Origin: CAMDTE01 sp034679985
GTDB taxonomy: Bacteria > Bacteroidota > Bacteroidia > Flavobacteriales > Schleiferiaceae
Direction of reading: 5' to 3'
NCBI GenBank assembly: GCA_034679985.1
Contig: JAXITR010000026.1
Location: 1 to 28,635, forward strand
Length of the DNA stretch: 28,635 nucleotides
Below, piece by piece: positions 8,501 through 15,330 of the stretch. The notes beneath the pieces were generated by a model. The model searched no databases. It had not been told where the DNA came from and saw only the letters and a program-made list of their open reading frames with translations. The translations under genes and the position numbers were made by a program. Every line of letters begins with the position of its first letter. Positions within the stretch are counted from its first letter, which is position 1.

Positions 8501-9883
8501 ATATCCATCCAAACGGGCTACCTCAACCGTTACGGCTCCGCTGGCGCTCCACGTCTCCGGATTGTAGCCCGTCCCTTTTAGGGAACCCTGCGCCAATAAA
8601 GGCCCCACCTCCAGAGAATCCGGAAACAAAACCGAACCTTCTGGAACGGATACTGCCCATTCTGCGCGGTACGGAAGTTCTTCTTTTTTCGTCACAGAGC
8701 CGGTCCAATTCGCGTTCAACCGAGCGAATTCACCGCTTTGCAACCGCACCTCAGACTGAACCCATCCAGATCGATTGGTGACGCCGGCCTTGGTGCTTAC
8801 CACACCCACCCAATGCGGTTGGATTTGTTCCCGAACCGAGGCAAAAAACGACTGGGGCCAAGCGTTCAGTAGTGTACCGGTGTTGAACTGAAGTTCCGTA
8901 TTCTTGGTTCGCAGCAGTTCCGTCTGGTAATTTCCAGATCCTGAAGTTTTTAACGTCAAACCTGGAGCCGTTGCACGGACGTCCTTCCACTCCAAGAGAG
9001 CGCCTCGTTTGGACAGAACGCCGGAGGTTTCCACCACACCCGTGTTGGGCAAAGTGTCCGTTTGCATTCCCAGCCAACGGGGCCACCGAAGCAGGGAGGC
9101 CACCTCGCCACGAACCTTCCATTCGCCATCCAAGGTGTCCATTCCTTTTCCCGAAACCGAACCGCTTGCGGTGAGTCCGGTTGCGTGGAGGTCCAGCGAT
9201 TGAGCCGACCACGCTCCATTGGGACGGGAAGTGATCCGAGCCGCCAACCGGAGGGCAACGGTTCGGTCCTGGCTGGATGCGGCCAATTCTTTTAGGTCCG
9301 CGCGAAGTACTCCTTCCGGATCCCCACCCAGTTGATGCACCTGCAAGCGATTCAAACGAAGGTCTTGCGCCCCCCACAGTTGGTGGTGGTCCCGCAGCAG
9401 AATTCGAACATTCAGCAGCTCCAATTTACTGATTTTCCACGGTGTAGGTTGGGGAACAGGCGGTCCTTCCAGCAGCGGAGCCAGGGCGTTGAGCAAGGTA
9501 AAGGTTGAATCTTTGCGGGGTCGTTCCAACAGCACCGCCCCCCCCTTGATTTGCAGCGAAGCCGCAGAAAAACCAAGGCCCGGAGCAAACCAAGGCCCGC
9601 GCAAGTTGACCTCCGCCAGGTGCACCAAGGGGCGATTGGAAGAATCGCGAAGCACTGCGTGGTGCACGGACAAACCCAAAGGCCACTGCCATTGAACCGA
9701 TTGGGCCACCACGTTCAATCCCGATTGTTCGCGAACCACCTTCCACAATCGATTGGCCAAAGCAGTTTGCACGGGAGGAAGGAGCAAAACACCCAAAAAC
9801 AGAAGGAAAATCCCGCCCAATACCAGCAGCCATCGGCTCAGGCGTCGTTTGCCGGGAACGGTGGTTTTTGGGGCGGATTTCAC
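5555..9883 (-). CDS. tamB: TamB-family translocation/assembly module protein (DUF490)
   Basis: This 1442-aa protein is a TamB/AsmA-like inner-membrane-anchored protein that spans the periplasm as a long beta-taco groove. Such proteins are thought to move lipids or assist outer-membrane protein assembly, with TamA/TamL as partner. A basic start and one membrane helix (about residues 16-37) are followed by more than 1000 residues of beta-rich, low-complexity repeats. The C-terminal 350 residues carry the conserved TamB domain, including LNGSVELTGGSYLFTLQNLI, TGDPYGGRVNLRAVY and LGLNLTGDLMQPQLGFDFAL. The protein ends in a basic tail, FRRRKKVK. Start is GTG at 9883; an in-frame TAA lies 6 bases upstream, so no longer start exists. 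A near-match to the Bacteroidota -7 box (TAATTTTA) sits just upstream. It is divergent from tsaD, an arrangement I recall from other Flavobacteriia. Confidence 0.9.
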   Translation of the reverse strand: MKSAPKTTVPGKRRLSRWLLVLGGIFLLFLGVLLLPPVQTALANRLWKVVREQSGLNVVAQSVQWQWPLGLSVHHAVLRDSSNRPLVHLAEVNLRGPWFAPGLGFSAASLQIKGGAVLLERPRKDSTFTLLNALAPLLEGPPVPQPTPWKISKLELLNVRILLRDHHQLWGAQDLRLNRLQVHQLGGDPEGVLRADLKELAASSQDRTVALRLAARITSRPNGAWSAQSLDLHATGLTASGSVSGKGMDTLDGEWKVRGEVASLLRWPRWLGMQTDTLPNTGVVETSGVLSKRGALLEWKDVRATAPGLTLKTSGSGNYQTELLRTKNTELQFNTGTLLNAWPQSFFASVREQIQPHWVGVVSTKAGVTNRSGWVQSEVRLQSGEFARLNANWTGSVTKKEELPYRAEWAVSVPEGSVLFPDSLEVGPLLAQGSLKGTGYNPETWSASGAVTVEVARLDGYRADGLRARFDLEPHLLSAGWNWNNSAVQAHGAHEFSFPDSAHWVHRGEFTSVQLDLRSAGLASAPEAHVSGKWSYSFAAENANKELEFKQMGANWRNAQGGHPLGELDATASWNEDRASLTVRGDALDLDASAVGNPTEVLGWWAGPWEERLAGQTSKSVTATGASGNLRILLKNTDSWLDLVDTSAHCASGTLAQWSLRPNGESTWAVVVPSARLRGNEVFGVIAGGSSSPGKAFANVSLDSLSGYASSSVVHWSAANGSGTLEWSLKGPSESGLAFSGSSKANFQDKGSWLGLWGDGSLRIPGDVLQTTAGATWSTGPRGWESDPVRWSGDQGMVWFGGALSAAPDAYFMMGMEGLPLSLAKPWLDSTNTQLSGRVSAQVSVQSPLGTPGIQGSLGIDSLVWNREWMGTLTGSADYSKTTKISTIGLSLDRGERKTVSVRASYDPQAEQWPVQATVHVDRLRLMALQPYLAGTLDRFRGTVRGEVKFQWSESKYLLTGELELPSFAASVPLLGTDYGVDGVPRLTLGENQWTLHPVVIRDTKERTQGSLSATFRPNKFKDPRLDLTLELVDLLALDLPTSDLFFGKVYAKGTVKVLGPLDALRLDVRAEAAKPSVFKLPLSTPTEYEANSSISFVRPIQEAPERIRTTVARGLDVSLALQVTPMMTMELLLDETVGDIIRGNGVGWMKVDYPPTGALRLNGSVELTGGSYLFTLQNLINKSFDVAPGGTLAWTGDPYGGRVNLRAVYTTRTALTGMVNQPDYGGQRVPVQLGLNLTGDLMQPQLGFDFALPNANPAWQEELRNRLADGDKRNIQAFSLLLTNAFWQSNEGLLSQSVQSVNANTTQMLASQFSNFLAQGLGDFVDIDLAYSGSNRSDARDQLEVALSKAFLNDRVSVQTTLDVPLGRQDASSTTSGLVGDVQVNYKITEDGRWKARAFNRSNNNNPALDRLSPYTQGIGLEFGTQANTWKALFRRRKKVK

Positions 9884-9929
9884 GGTTTAAAATTACGCCT
9901 AGATTCCCGGTTCACGTGGTGCCGCTGCG

Positions 9930-9937
9930 TACCTTTG
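9930..9937 (+). promoter_or_regulatory. Bacteroidota-type -7 box for the tsaD operon
   Basis: TACCTTTG matches the Bacteroidota sigma factor -7 consensus TAnnTTTG exactly and ends 4 bases before the tsaD ATG. No convincing TTG -33 element is visible 17-23 bases upstream. If used, transcription would begin at or within a few bases of the start codon, giving a leaderless or nearly leaderless mRNA. Confidence 0.5.
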
Positions 9938-9941
9938 CGAC

Positions 9942-10985
9942 ATGGCAAACACCGTGCCGCTGCTCTTGGCTCTAGAAACGAGCTGCGACGATACCGGCGC
10001 CGCGGTATTGCGCGGTTTGACGGTGTTGAGCAACCGCGTAGCCGGGCAGTTGCAGCATGCTGAATTTGGCGGTGTTGTCCCGGAATTGGCCTCTCGCGCC
10101 CACCAAACTTCCCTGTGGCCGGTGGTCCAGGCTGCGTTGGACGAAGCTGGAGTTCGGTTGCAAGACTTGGATGCCGTAGTTTGCACGCAGGGGCCGGGAT
10201 TGCTGGGTTCCTTACTCGTTGGGCATTCGTTTGCTAAATCCGTTGCCCTTGCTTTAGCGATCCCCTTGTACCACGCACACCACATGCGCGCCCACGTTTT
10301 GGCCCATTTCCTCAACCCCTCGAACGAGAATTCCGGACCTTCGTTCCCCTTTTTGTGCGCCACGGTGAGCGGCGGACACACCCAACTACTTCGCGTGAAC
10401 GGCCCATTGGAACTGGTGGTGCTTGGAGAAACACTGGACGACGCCGTGGGCGAGGCTTACGATAAAGCTGCTAAAATGCTGGGGTTGGGCTATCCGGGCG
10501 GACCGGAAATTGATCGACTGGCGTCCCAGGCTGGACCCGAGCGTATTGCGTTTGGCAAGCCGTCGGTTGGCGACCTGAACTACAGCTTTAGCGGGTTGAA
10601 AACCAGCTTCTTGAACACACTAACCAAGTTGTTTGGAGCACCCAATAAGGTTCCAGAAAAACGTTTGCCGGAAGTTTGCGCCTCCATTCAAGATGCTTTA
10701 CTGGACCATTTATTGGACAAACTGGTACGTGCTGTAGAACTGACGGGACTTCATTCTGTAGCAGTAGCCGGCGGTGTTTCCGCCAATTCCGGCTTGCGTC
10801 GACGGTTAACGGAATTGGGCAGCGCAAACGGTTGGAGCATCTACTTACCTCCCCTGGCGTTCACCACAGACAACGCCGCCATGGTAGGTGCCGACGGCTA
10901 TTTTCAACGTTTGGCGGGCATTGAACCCGTCCTCCACGCGGCTGCGCAAGCACGCATACCCCTACAAACGGAATCCGCTGAATGA
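9942..10985 (+). CDS. tsaD: tRNA N6-adenosine threonylcarbamoyltransferase TsaD
   Basis: This 347-aa protein is TsaD (Kae1/YgjD family). It transfers the threonylcarbamoyl group from TC-AMP to A37 of ANN-decoding tRNAs, working with TsaB and TsaE in the cytosol. It belongs to the ASKHA ATPase fold. Visible are LALETSCDDTGAAVL (9-23), EFGGVVPELASRAH (41-54), GPGLLGSLLVG (85-95), the metal-binding HxxxH (H114 and H118 in HHMRAH), TVSGGHTQLL (141-150), AGGVSANSGLR and TTDNAAMVGADGY near 306-318, which supplies the metal-binding Asp. Length is typical. The start ATG is the first codon after the promoter box. Its stop overlaps the following protease gene by 4 bp (ATGA), so it leads a coupled four-gene operon. 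Confidence 0.97.
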   Translation: MANTVPLLLALETSCDDTGAAVLRGLTVLSNRVAGQLQHAEFGGVVPELASRAHQTSLWPVVQAALDEAGVRLQDLDAVVCTQGPGLLGSLLVGHSFAKSVALALAIPLYHAHHMRAHVLAHFLNPSNENSGPSFPFLCATVSGGHTQLLRVNGPLELVVLGETLDDAVGEAYDKAAKMLGLGYPGGPEIDRLASQAGPERIAFGKPSVGDLNYSFSGLKTSFLNTLTKLFGAPNKVPEKRLPEVCASIQDALLDHLLDKLVRAVELTGLHSVAVAGGVSANSGLRRRLTELGSANGWSIYLPPLAFTTDNAAMVGADGYFQRLAGIEPVLHAAAQARIPLQTESAE

Positions 10986-11446
10986 GCACGGTTGCACCTC
11001 CTGCCCCAACCAAAATTGGCCGTACCGACGTGGTCTCTATTCCCGCGTTGGGCATGGACCGGATTTCGTGCCGAATCGATTCCGGTGCTGCCTTGTGTGC
11101 GCTCCACATGCTCACGTGCTGCGAAGACAACGGGGTGCTGTTGGTGCAGTTTGACGCCGTAGAAACAGGTTCCTTGCGCCCCACACCTTGGGTTGAATCC
11201 TTTACACACTACAAGACCGTCCGCGTTAAAAACTCTTTTGGCGACGTCCAAGATCGTTTTGCGGTTTGGTTGGAAATTGAATTATTTGGTCAGCCCTACG
11301 GTGTTTGGGTGGGATTAACTTCGCGCGCCTCGCAACGACATCCCTTGCTCTTGGGCAGAAATCTTCTGCGTCAAGGATTCACCATCGATGTTCGTTACCG
11401 CAACCTTTCTTGGAAAAAATTAAACGCTTCCCGCACTTTCCCATGA
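10982..11446 (+). CDS. RimB-type retropepsin-like protease (PF05618, 'ATP-dependent zinc protease')
   Basis: This 154-aa protein belongs to the retropepsin-like family often annotated as ATP-dependent zinc protease (DUF785/PF05618). The N-terminal KIGRTDVVSIPALG is typical. Residues 31-42, RIDSGAALCALH, hold the single aspartic-protease D-S/T-G triad (D33-S34-G35) of a half-pepsin that dimerises. The C-terminal half has RVKNSFGDVQDRF and HPLLLGRNLLRQGFTIDVR, both conserved in the family. Homologues in pseudomonads (RimB) act on the poly-glutamate tails that RimK adds to ribosomal protein S6. Here the gene overlaps rimK by 4 bp, which supports the same pairing. A cysteine-rich stretch after the triad (C39, C46, C47) is unusual to my eye. 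The substrate is inferred from the neighbour. Confidence 0.85.
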   Translation: MSTVAPPAPTKIGRTDVVSIPALGMDRISCRIDSGAALCALHMLTCCEDNGVLLVQFDAVETGSLRPTPWVESFTHYKTVRVKNSFGDVQDRFAVWLEIELFGQPYGVWVGLTSRASQRHPLLLGRNLLRQGFTIDVRYRNLSWKKLNASRTFP

Positions 11447-12354
11447 ACTTATTGATTCTCTCCGCCAACCGGAACCTGTACTCTACCAAACGCTTGATGG
11501 AAGCGGCTGAAGCGCGCGGTCACACCGCCAAGGTGATGAACGTCAGCCGGTGCTACGCCGTCATGGAATCCGGCGCCCTGGACATCTACTACGGAGACCA
11601 CCCCATCGAAGGCGTGGACGCTGTGATTCCCCGAATTGGAGCCTCGCTGACTGGATACGGCAGCGCCATGCTGCGCCAATTTGAGATGAAAAACGTTTTT
11701 TCAACACTCAATTCTCTGGCCTTGGTTCGGTCGCGGGACAAATTGCGCGCCATGCAAATTTTGGCCAGCCAAGGAGTTTCCATCCCAAGAACGGCTTTTG
11801 CCAAGCACCCAACCGATATCGACAATTTGATTAAATCAGTAGGCGGAAGTCCGCTGATTGTTAAGCTTTTGGAGGGTAGCCAAGGCTTGGGTGTGGTTCT
11901 GGCGGAAACCAAAAAAGCGGCCAAGAGCGTCATCGAAGCTTTTTACGGATTGGACGCGAACATTTTGGTTCAGGAGTTCATTGCCGAGGCCAACGGTGCA
12001 GACCTCCGCACGTTGGTTATTGACGGCAAGGTGGTGGCTGCGTACATGCGCCAAGGCCAAGAGGGCGAGTTTCGCTCCAACCTGCACCGAGGCGGACAGG
12101 GCATTCCCGTTCGGCTTTCGCGCGCTGAAAAAGAGATGGCTGTGGCCGCCACCAAGGCCCTTGGGCTCAAAATTGCGGGCGTAGACATGCTGCGGAGCAA
12201 GCGCGGTCCCTTAGTTTTGGAAGTCAACAGCTCTCCGGGCTTGGAAGGGGTTGAGAAAACCACCGGTTTGGACGTGGCGGGCGCCATCATCGACTACGTT
12301 GAGAAGCATGCCGGCGGTGGAAAACGTCGGAAAAAAGACCAAATCGGCGTCTGA
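11443..12354 (+). CDS. rimK: RimK-type ATP-grasp glutamate ligase
   Basis: This 303-aa ATP-grasp enzyme has the length and motifs of RimK, which adds glutamates to the C-terminus of ribosomal protein S6. The N-terminal domain begins MNLLILSANRNLYSTKRLME. The ATP-grasp core includes SRDKLRAMQILASQGVSIPRT, PLIVKLLEGSQGLGVVLAE (the ATP lysine and glycine loop), LVQEFIAEANGADLRTLVID, and the metal site VLEVNSSPGLEGVEK near residues 262-276. Start ATG 11443 overlaps the protease stop in an ATGA; an in-frame extension upstream is a shadow of the protease gene. Its stop shares one base with the rsmE start (TGATG). Whether S6 is the target here is inferred: related ligases modify other substrates. 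The S6 C-terminus would need to be checked for glutamates. Confidence 0.9.
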   Translation: MNLLILSANRNLYSTKRLMEAAEARGHTAKVMNVSRCYAVMESGALDIYYGDHPIEGVDAVIPRIGASLTGYGSAMLRQFEMKNVFSTLNSLALVRSRDKLRAMQILASQGVSIPRTAFAKHPTDIDNLIKSVGGSPLIVKLLEGSQGLGVVLAETKKAAKSVIEAFYGLDANILVQEFIAEANGADLRTLVIDGKVVAAYMRQGQEGEFRSNLHRGGQGIPVRLSRAEKEMAVAATKALGLKIAGVDMLRSKRGPLVLEVNSSPGLEGVEKTTGLDVAGAIIDYVEKHAGGGKRRKKDQIGV

Positions 12355-13094
12355 TGCAGTTGTTTTGGGGAACTTGGTCCGACGACGGACGCGCAATCCT
12401 GACGGAGGAAGAATCCAATCACGCCGCACGGGTACTGCGCAAAGTTCCGGGCGACGAGTTGTGGGTGGGCAATGGAGCCGGCGCTGCGGCGCTCGTGCGC
12501 CTGGTTCACGTTTCCCAAAAGGCCGTCTGGGGAACGGTGCTGGAAATCAATCCCCACTTTGGAGCCGTACCGGGCAACCTGCACCTGGTGCTCTGCCCCA
12601 CCAAGAATTTAGACCGAACGGAATGGGCCGTTGAAAAGGCTGTCGAATTGGGCGTTTCGCACGTGCATTTGGCGTTGTCCCAGCGGTCCGAACGCAAACA
12701 CGTCACTACCGAACGACTTCAGAAAATTGCCGATTCCGCCGCCAAACAGAGCCTGAAGGGAATGCGCCCGGAGGTGCATCCGTTGCTCCCTTGGAATAAG
12801 CTGGTGGCGGATCCGCGCTGGGCAGATTGGAACAAGGGCGTTTTTCATTGCGCAGAAGGGTCCAAGATTTCGGCGCTGAATTGGACCCTCCAAACACCCT
12901 ACCGGGCGGTAGTGGCCATCGGTCCGGAAGGCGATTTTACGCCCGAAGAGGTTGCCCTCGCGGAGCGTTCCGGCTGGACCCCACTCAGTTTGGGAGCGGC
13001 CCGATTGCGCACGGAAACAGCGGCCGTTGCGGCCGCAACGCTTTTACTGCAGCGCTGGGAAACACCGTTCGTCGTCGACGGGAATGCGCTTTAG
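12354..13094 (+). CDS. rsmE: 16S rRNA (uracil-1498-N3)-methyltransferase RsmE
   Basis: This 246-aa SPOUT-class methyltransferase matches RsmE, which methylates N3 of U1498 in helix 44 of 16S rRNA. The N-terminal PUA-like domain contains ESNHAARVLRKVPGDELWV (about 20-38). The catalytic knot follows: LCPTKNLDRTEWAVEKAVEL (about 81-100), the AIGPEGDFTPEEV SAM loop (about 187-199), and LSLGAARLRTETAAVAA (about 209-225). All are family hallmarks. It is the last gene of the tsaD operon. Its last 51 bp overlap the 3' end of hutH on the other strand, so there is no room for an intergenic terminator. Confidence 0.95.
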   Translation: MQLFWGTWSDDGRAILTEEESNHAARVLRKVPGDELWVGNGAGAAALVRLVHVSQKAVWGTVLEINPHFGAVPGNLHLVLCPTKNLDRTEWAVEKAVELGVSHVHLALSQRSERKHVTTERLQKIADSAAKQSLKGMRPEVHPLLPWNKLVADPRWADWNKGVFHCAEGSKISALNWTLQTPYRAVVAIGPEGDFTPEEVALAERSGWTPLSLGAARLRTETAAVAAATLLLQRWETPFVVDGNAL

Positions 13095-14555
13095 GAAGGC
13101 AGTGGCTTCGGCCATGTCCGGCGCTTGAATTCGGTCCTCGTTCAAAAACGGTACGGCCGTTCGGAAGGCGTCCAACAAGGATTGAAGCAGCTCGCTGGTG
13201 GGCGTACCCCTCAGTTCTAAGGCTTGGCAGGCCGCCAACCACTCCATTCCCAAAACATCCCAAACATTGTTCAAAACCTGAACGGCTTGAACGGCGGCAT
13301 TGGCGCCCATGCTCACGTGGTCTTCTTGACTCGCACTGGACTCAATGGAATCCACTGATGCTGGGGTGCACAGTTGCTTGTTGTGGCTCACCACGGCTGC
13401 TGCTGCGTACTGAACAATCATCAACCCCGAATGCAGGCCGGGATTGGGCGTGAGGAACGCCGGCAAACCGCGTTTGCCGTTGACCATTTGGTACAGGCGT
13501 CGTTCCGAGATGCTGCCGTATTCCGCCAAGGCTAGGGCTGCAAAATCCATGGCCAAAGCCAGGGGTTGCCCGTGAAAATTTCCAGCGGAAATAACTTCTT
13601 CGTCTTCTGCGAAGACCATGGGGTTGTCCGTGGCGCTGTGCAGTTCGTAGGAAACCGTCCGCGCCAAATGGCCCAAAGCATCCCACGACGCCCCGTGTAC
13701 CTGAGGTACGCACCGGAACGAATAAGGATCTTGCACGTGGGTTTTGGGGCGGGATGGACCCGGACTGCCTGCCAACCATTCCCGAACCCGGTCTGCCACC
13801 ACGGCTTGCCCGGGCTGCGGCCGGGCTTGGTGCACCCGCGGATCAAATGGCTCGATTCTGCCGTCGAACGCATCCAGCGAAAGCGCGGCACAAACGTCTG
13901 CCCAGTACCCCAAGGTGTATCCTTGAACCACCAACCAAACGGCATGGGCCAGCATGAACTGCGTTCCGTTGATCAACGCCAAGCCTTCTTTGGGGCCCAG
14001 CACCAAAGGCTTCCAGCCCAAAGCGGACAGGGCGTCGGCCGCCGGCATCCGCTTCCCGCGGTAGACCACCTCTCCCTCTCCAACCAGCGGCAAGCACAGG
14101 TGGGACAAGGGCGCCAAATCACCAGACGCCCCCAGCGAACCCCGTTCGTACACCACCGGGAGGCAGTCTGCTTCGTACAAAGCCAAAAGGCGCTCCACGG
14201 TGGTCCGGGCGACTCCGGAATGACCGTAACTCAAAGACAAAGCCTTGGTCAAGAGCATCAAACGCACCAACGGCGCTTCAACCGGTTGACCCGTTCCACA
14301 CGCGTGGCTGCGAATCAAATTCAACTGCAATTGAGCCAGGTCCGACGGTCCAATGGACACGTTGTAGAGGGCGCCAAAACCGGTATTGATGCCGTAGTAC
14401 GCGCGATCCGGGGATTGTGCTAATTTTTGAACAAATGAATAAGACTGTTCTACACGTTTCCAAACGTCTTCCGAAAACGATACCGAATGCGGCCCTTCGG
14501 CCAAATTCTTCCAAGCAGACCAAGATAGGTTTGCGTCCAATACGTGCGTTTTCAT
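13044..14555 (-). CDS. hutH: Histidine ammonia-lyase
   Basis: This 503-aa enzyme belongs to the MIO-dependent aromatic amino acid lyases and deaminates histidine to trans-urocanate. The self-forming MIO cofactor comes from A143-S144-G145 in GSLGASGDLAPLSH, the same place as in Pseudomonas HutH. GINTGFGALYNV (55-66) holds the catalytic Tyr loop region, and the S83-H84 pair in IRSHACGTG fits His/Tyr rather than Phe substrates. Start ATG 14555 is chosen because a -7 box lies 30 bases upstream and the frame beyond is a shadow of the SDR gene. No hutU, hutI or hutG is nearby, so in this window it is solitary. It is divergent from the photorepair operon and overlaps rsmE at the tail by 51 bp. A tyrosine ammonia-lyase role is less likely but not excluded. 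Confidence 0.93.
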   Translation of the reverse strand: MKTHVLDANLSWSAWKNLAEGPHSVSFSEDVWKRVEQSYSFVQKLAQSPDRAYYGINTGFGALYNVSIGPSDLAQLQLNLIRSHACGTGQPVEAPLVRLMLLTKALSLSYGHSGVARTTVERLLALYEADCLPVVYERGSLGASGDLAPLSHLCLPLVGEGEVVYRGKRMPAADALSALGWKPLVLGPKEGLALINGTQFMLAHAVWLVVQGYTLGYWADVCAALSLDAFDGRIEPFDPRVHQARPQPGQAVVADRVREWLAGSPGPSRPKTHVQDPYSFRCVPQVHGASWDALGHLARTVSYELHSATDNPMVFAEDEEVISAGNFHGQPLALAMDFAALALAEYGSISERRLYQMVNGKRGLPAFLTPNPGLHSGLMIVQYAAAAVVSHNKQLCTPASVDSIESSASQEDHVSMGANAAVQAVQVLNNVWDVLGMEWLAACQALELRGTPTSELLQSLLDAFRTAVPFLNEDRIQAPDMAEATAFLKRIPVDDERCFPALQ

Positions 14556-14585
14556 GGGGATGGGGGTTCCAAATGCGTTGTGCAA

Positions 14586-14593
14586 CAAAAGTA
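14586..14593 (-). promoter_or_regulatory. Bacteroidota-type -7 box for hutH
   Basis: On the minus strand TACTTTTG matches TAnnTTTG exactly and ends 30 bases before the hutH ATG, so the leader would be about 25 bases. No clear TTG -33 element is seen. The box lies within the 60-bp divergent region shared with the SDR gene. No matching box for the plus-strand operon was found there. Confidence 0.45.
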
Positions 14594-14615
14594 CCGCACC
14601 CGTTGTTAATCCTCC

Positions 14616-15320
14616 ATGACAAAAACGCTTTTGATTGTAGGGCACTCCAGCGGAATCGGTCGGGCCGCTGCCGAACGCGCACTGAACGCTGGCTGGAACG
14701 TAATTGGCTGGTCCAGAAGACCTTCCGGTCTGTCCGCCTCCAGCTTGACTGAGTTTTCGGTGGATGTTTTGCAAGACGGTTTGGAATTCCCGGAACTCCC
14801 GGCTGCTTTGGACGGAGTGCTGTACGCCCCCGGTAGCATCAACCTCAAGCCGTTCCGAGGGCTGAAAATCAGCGATTTTCAAAGCGATTTTGAACTTTCC
14901 GCATTGGGTGCTGTGCGGGTGCTGCAAGCATCCGAAAAAGCCCTCAAAGCAGCACCGGGTTCCGCGGTGGTTTTATTTTCCACCGTCGCGGTGCAAACCG
15001 GCATGCCCTTTCACGCTTCCGTGGCCATGGCCAAAGGGGCTGTGGAGGGCCTAACACGGTCCTTGGCCGCCGAATGGGCACCGTCCGTTCGCGTCAATGC
15101 CTTGGCCCCTTCACTAACCGACACTCCTTTGGCCGCACGCCTACTGGGATCGGACGAACGCCGGCAAGCCGGCGCGGATCGCCATCCGCTGAAGTCCTTG
15201 GGACGCCCCGAAGATTTGGCTTCAACAGCTCTGTTCCTGCTCAGCGACGAAGCGCGCTGGATCACGGGGCAGGTTTGGGGAGTGGACGGCGGAATGGGCG
15301 CTTTGCGCACGCAAGGTTAA
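14616..15320 (+). CDS. Atypical short-chain dehydrogenase/reductase lacking the YxxxK tyrosine
   Basis: This 234-aa Rossmann protein is SDR-like. It has a cofactor loop G9-HSS-G13-I-G15, Ser122 in FSTVAVQTG, Lys140 in MAKGAVEGLTRSLAAEW, NALAPSLTDTP (161-171) and ITGQVWGVDGGMG near the end. The catalytic Tyr four residues before the Lys is replaced by Val136 (FHASVAMAK), and the usual NNAG is YAPGS (70-74). It may therefore use another residue, bind rather than reduce, or act on a pterin or flavin-related ligand; this is inference. I recall similar FHAS-type SDRs beside photolyases in other Bacteroidota. It is the first gene of the photorepair operon, 10 bp before the flavin reductase gene, and divergent from hutH. 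Start ATG 14616 gives a normal N-terminus. Confidence 0.85.
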   Translation: MTKTLLIVGHSSGIGRAAAERALNAGWNVIGWSRRPSGLSASSLTEFSVDVLQDGLEFPELPAALDGVLYAPGSINLKPFRGLKISDFQSDFELSALGAVRVLQASEKALKAAPGSAVVLFSTVAVQTGMPFHASVAMAKGAVEGLTRSLAAEWAPSVRVNALAPSLTDTPLAARLLGSDERRQAGADRHPLKSLGRPEDLASTALFLLSDEARWITGQVWGVDGGMGALRTQG

Positions 15321-15330
15321 CGGTCGCCGC

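Noticed and set aside
14576..14606. Direct repeat CGTTGT (14576 and 14601) in the hutH/SDR intergenic region as an operator
   Set aside because: Six bases repeated once within 60 bp is easily chance, and it matches no known light-regulator site that I recognise.
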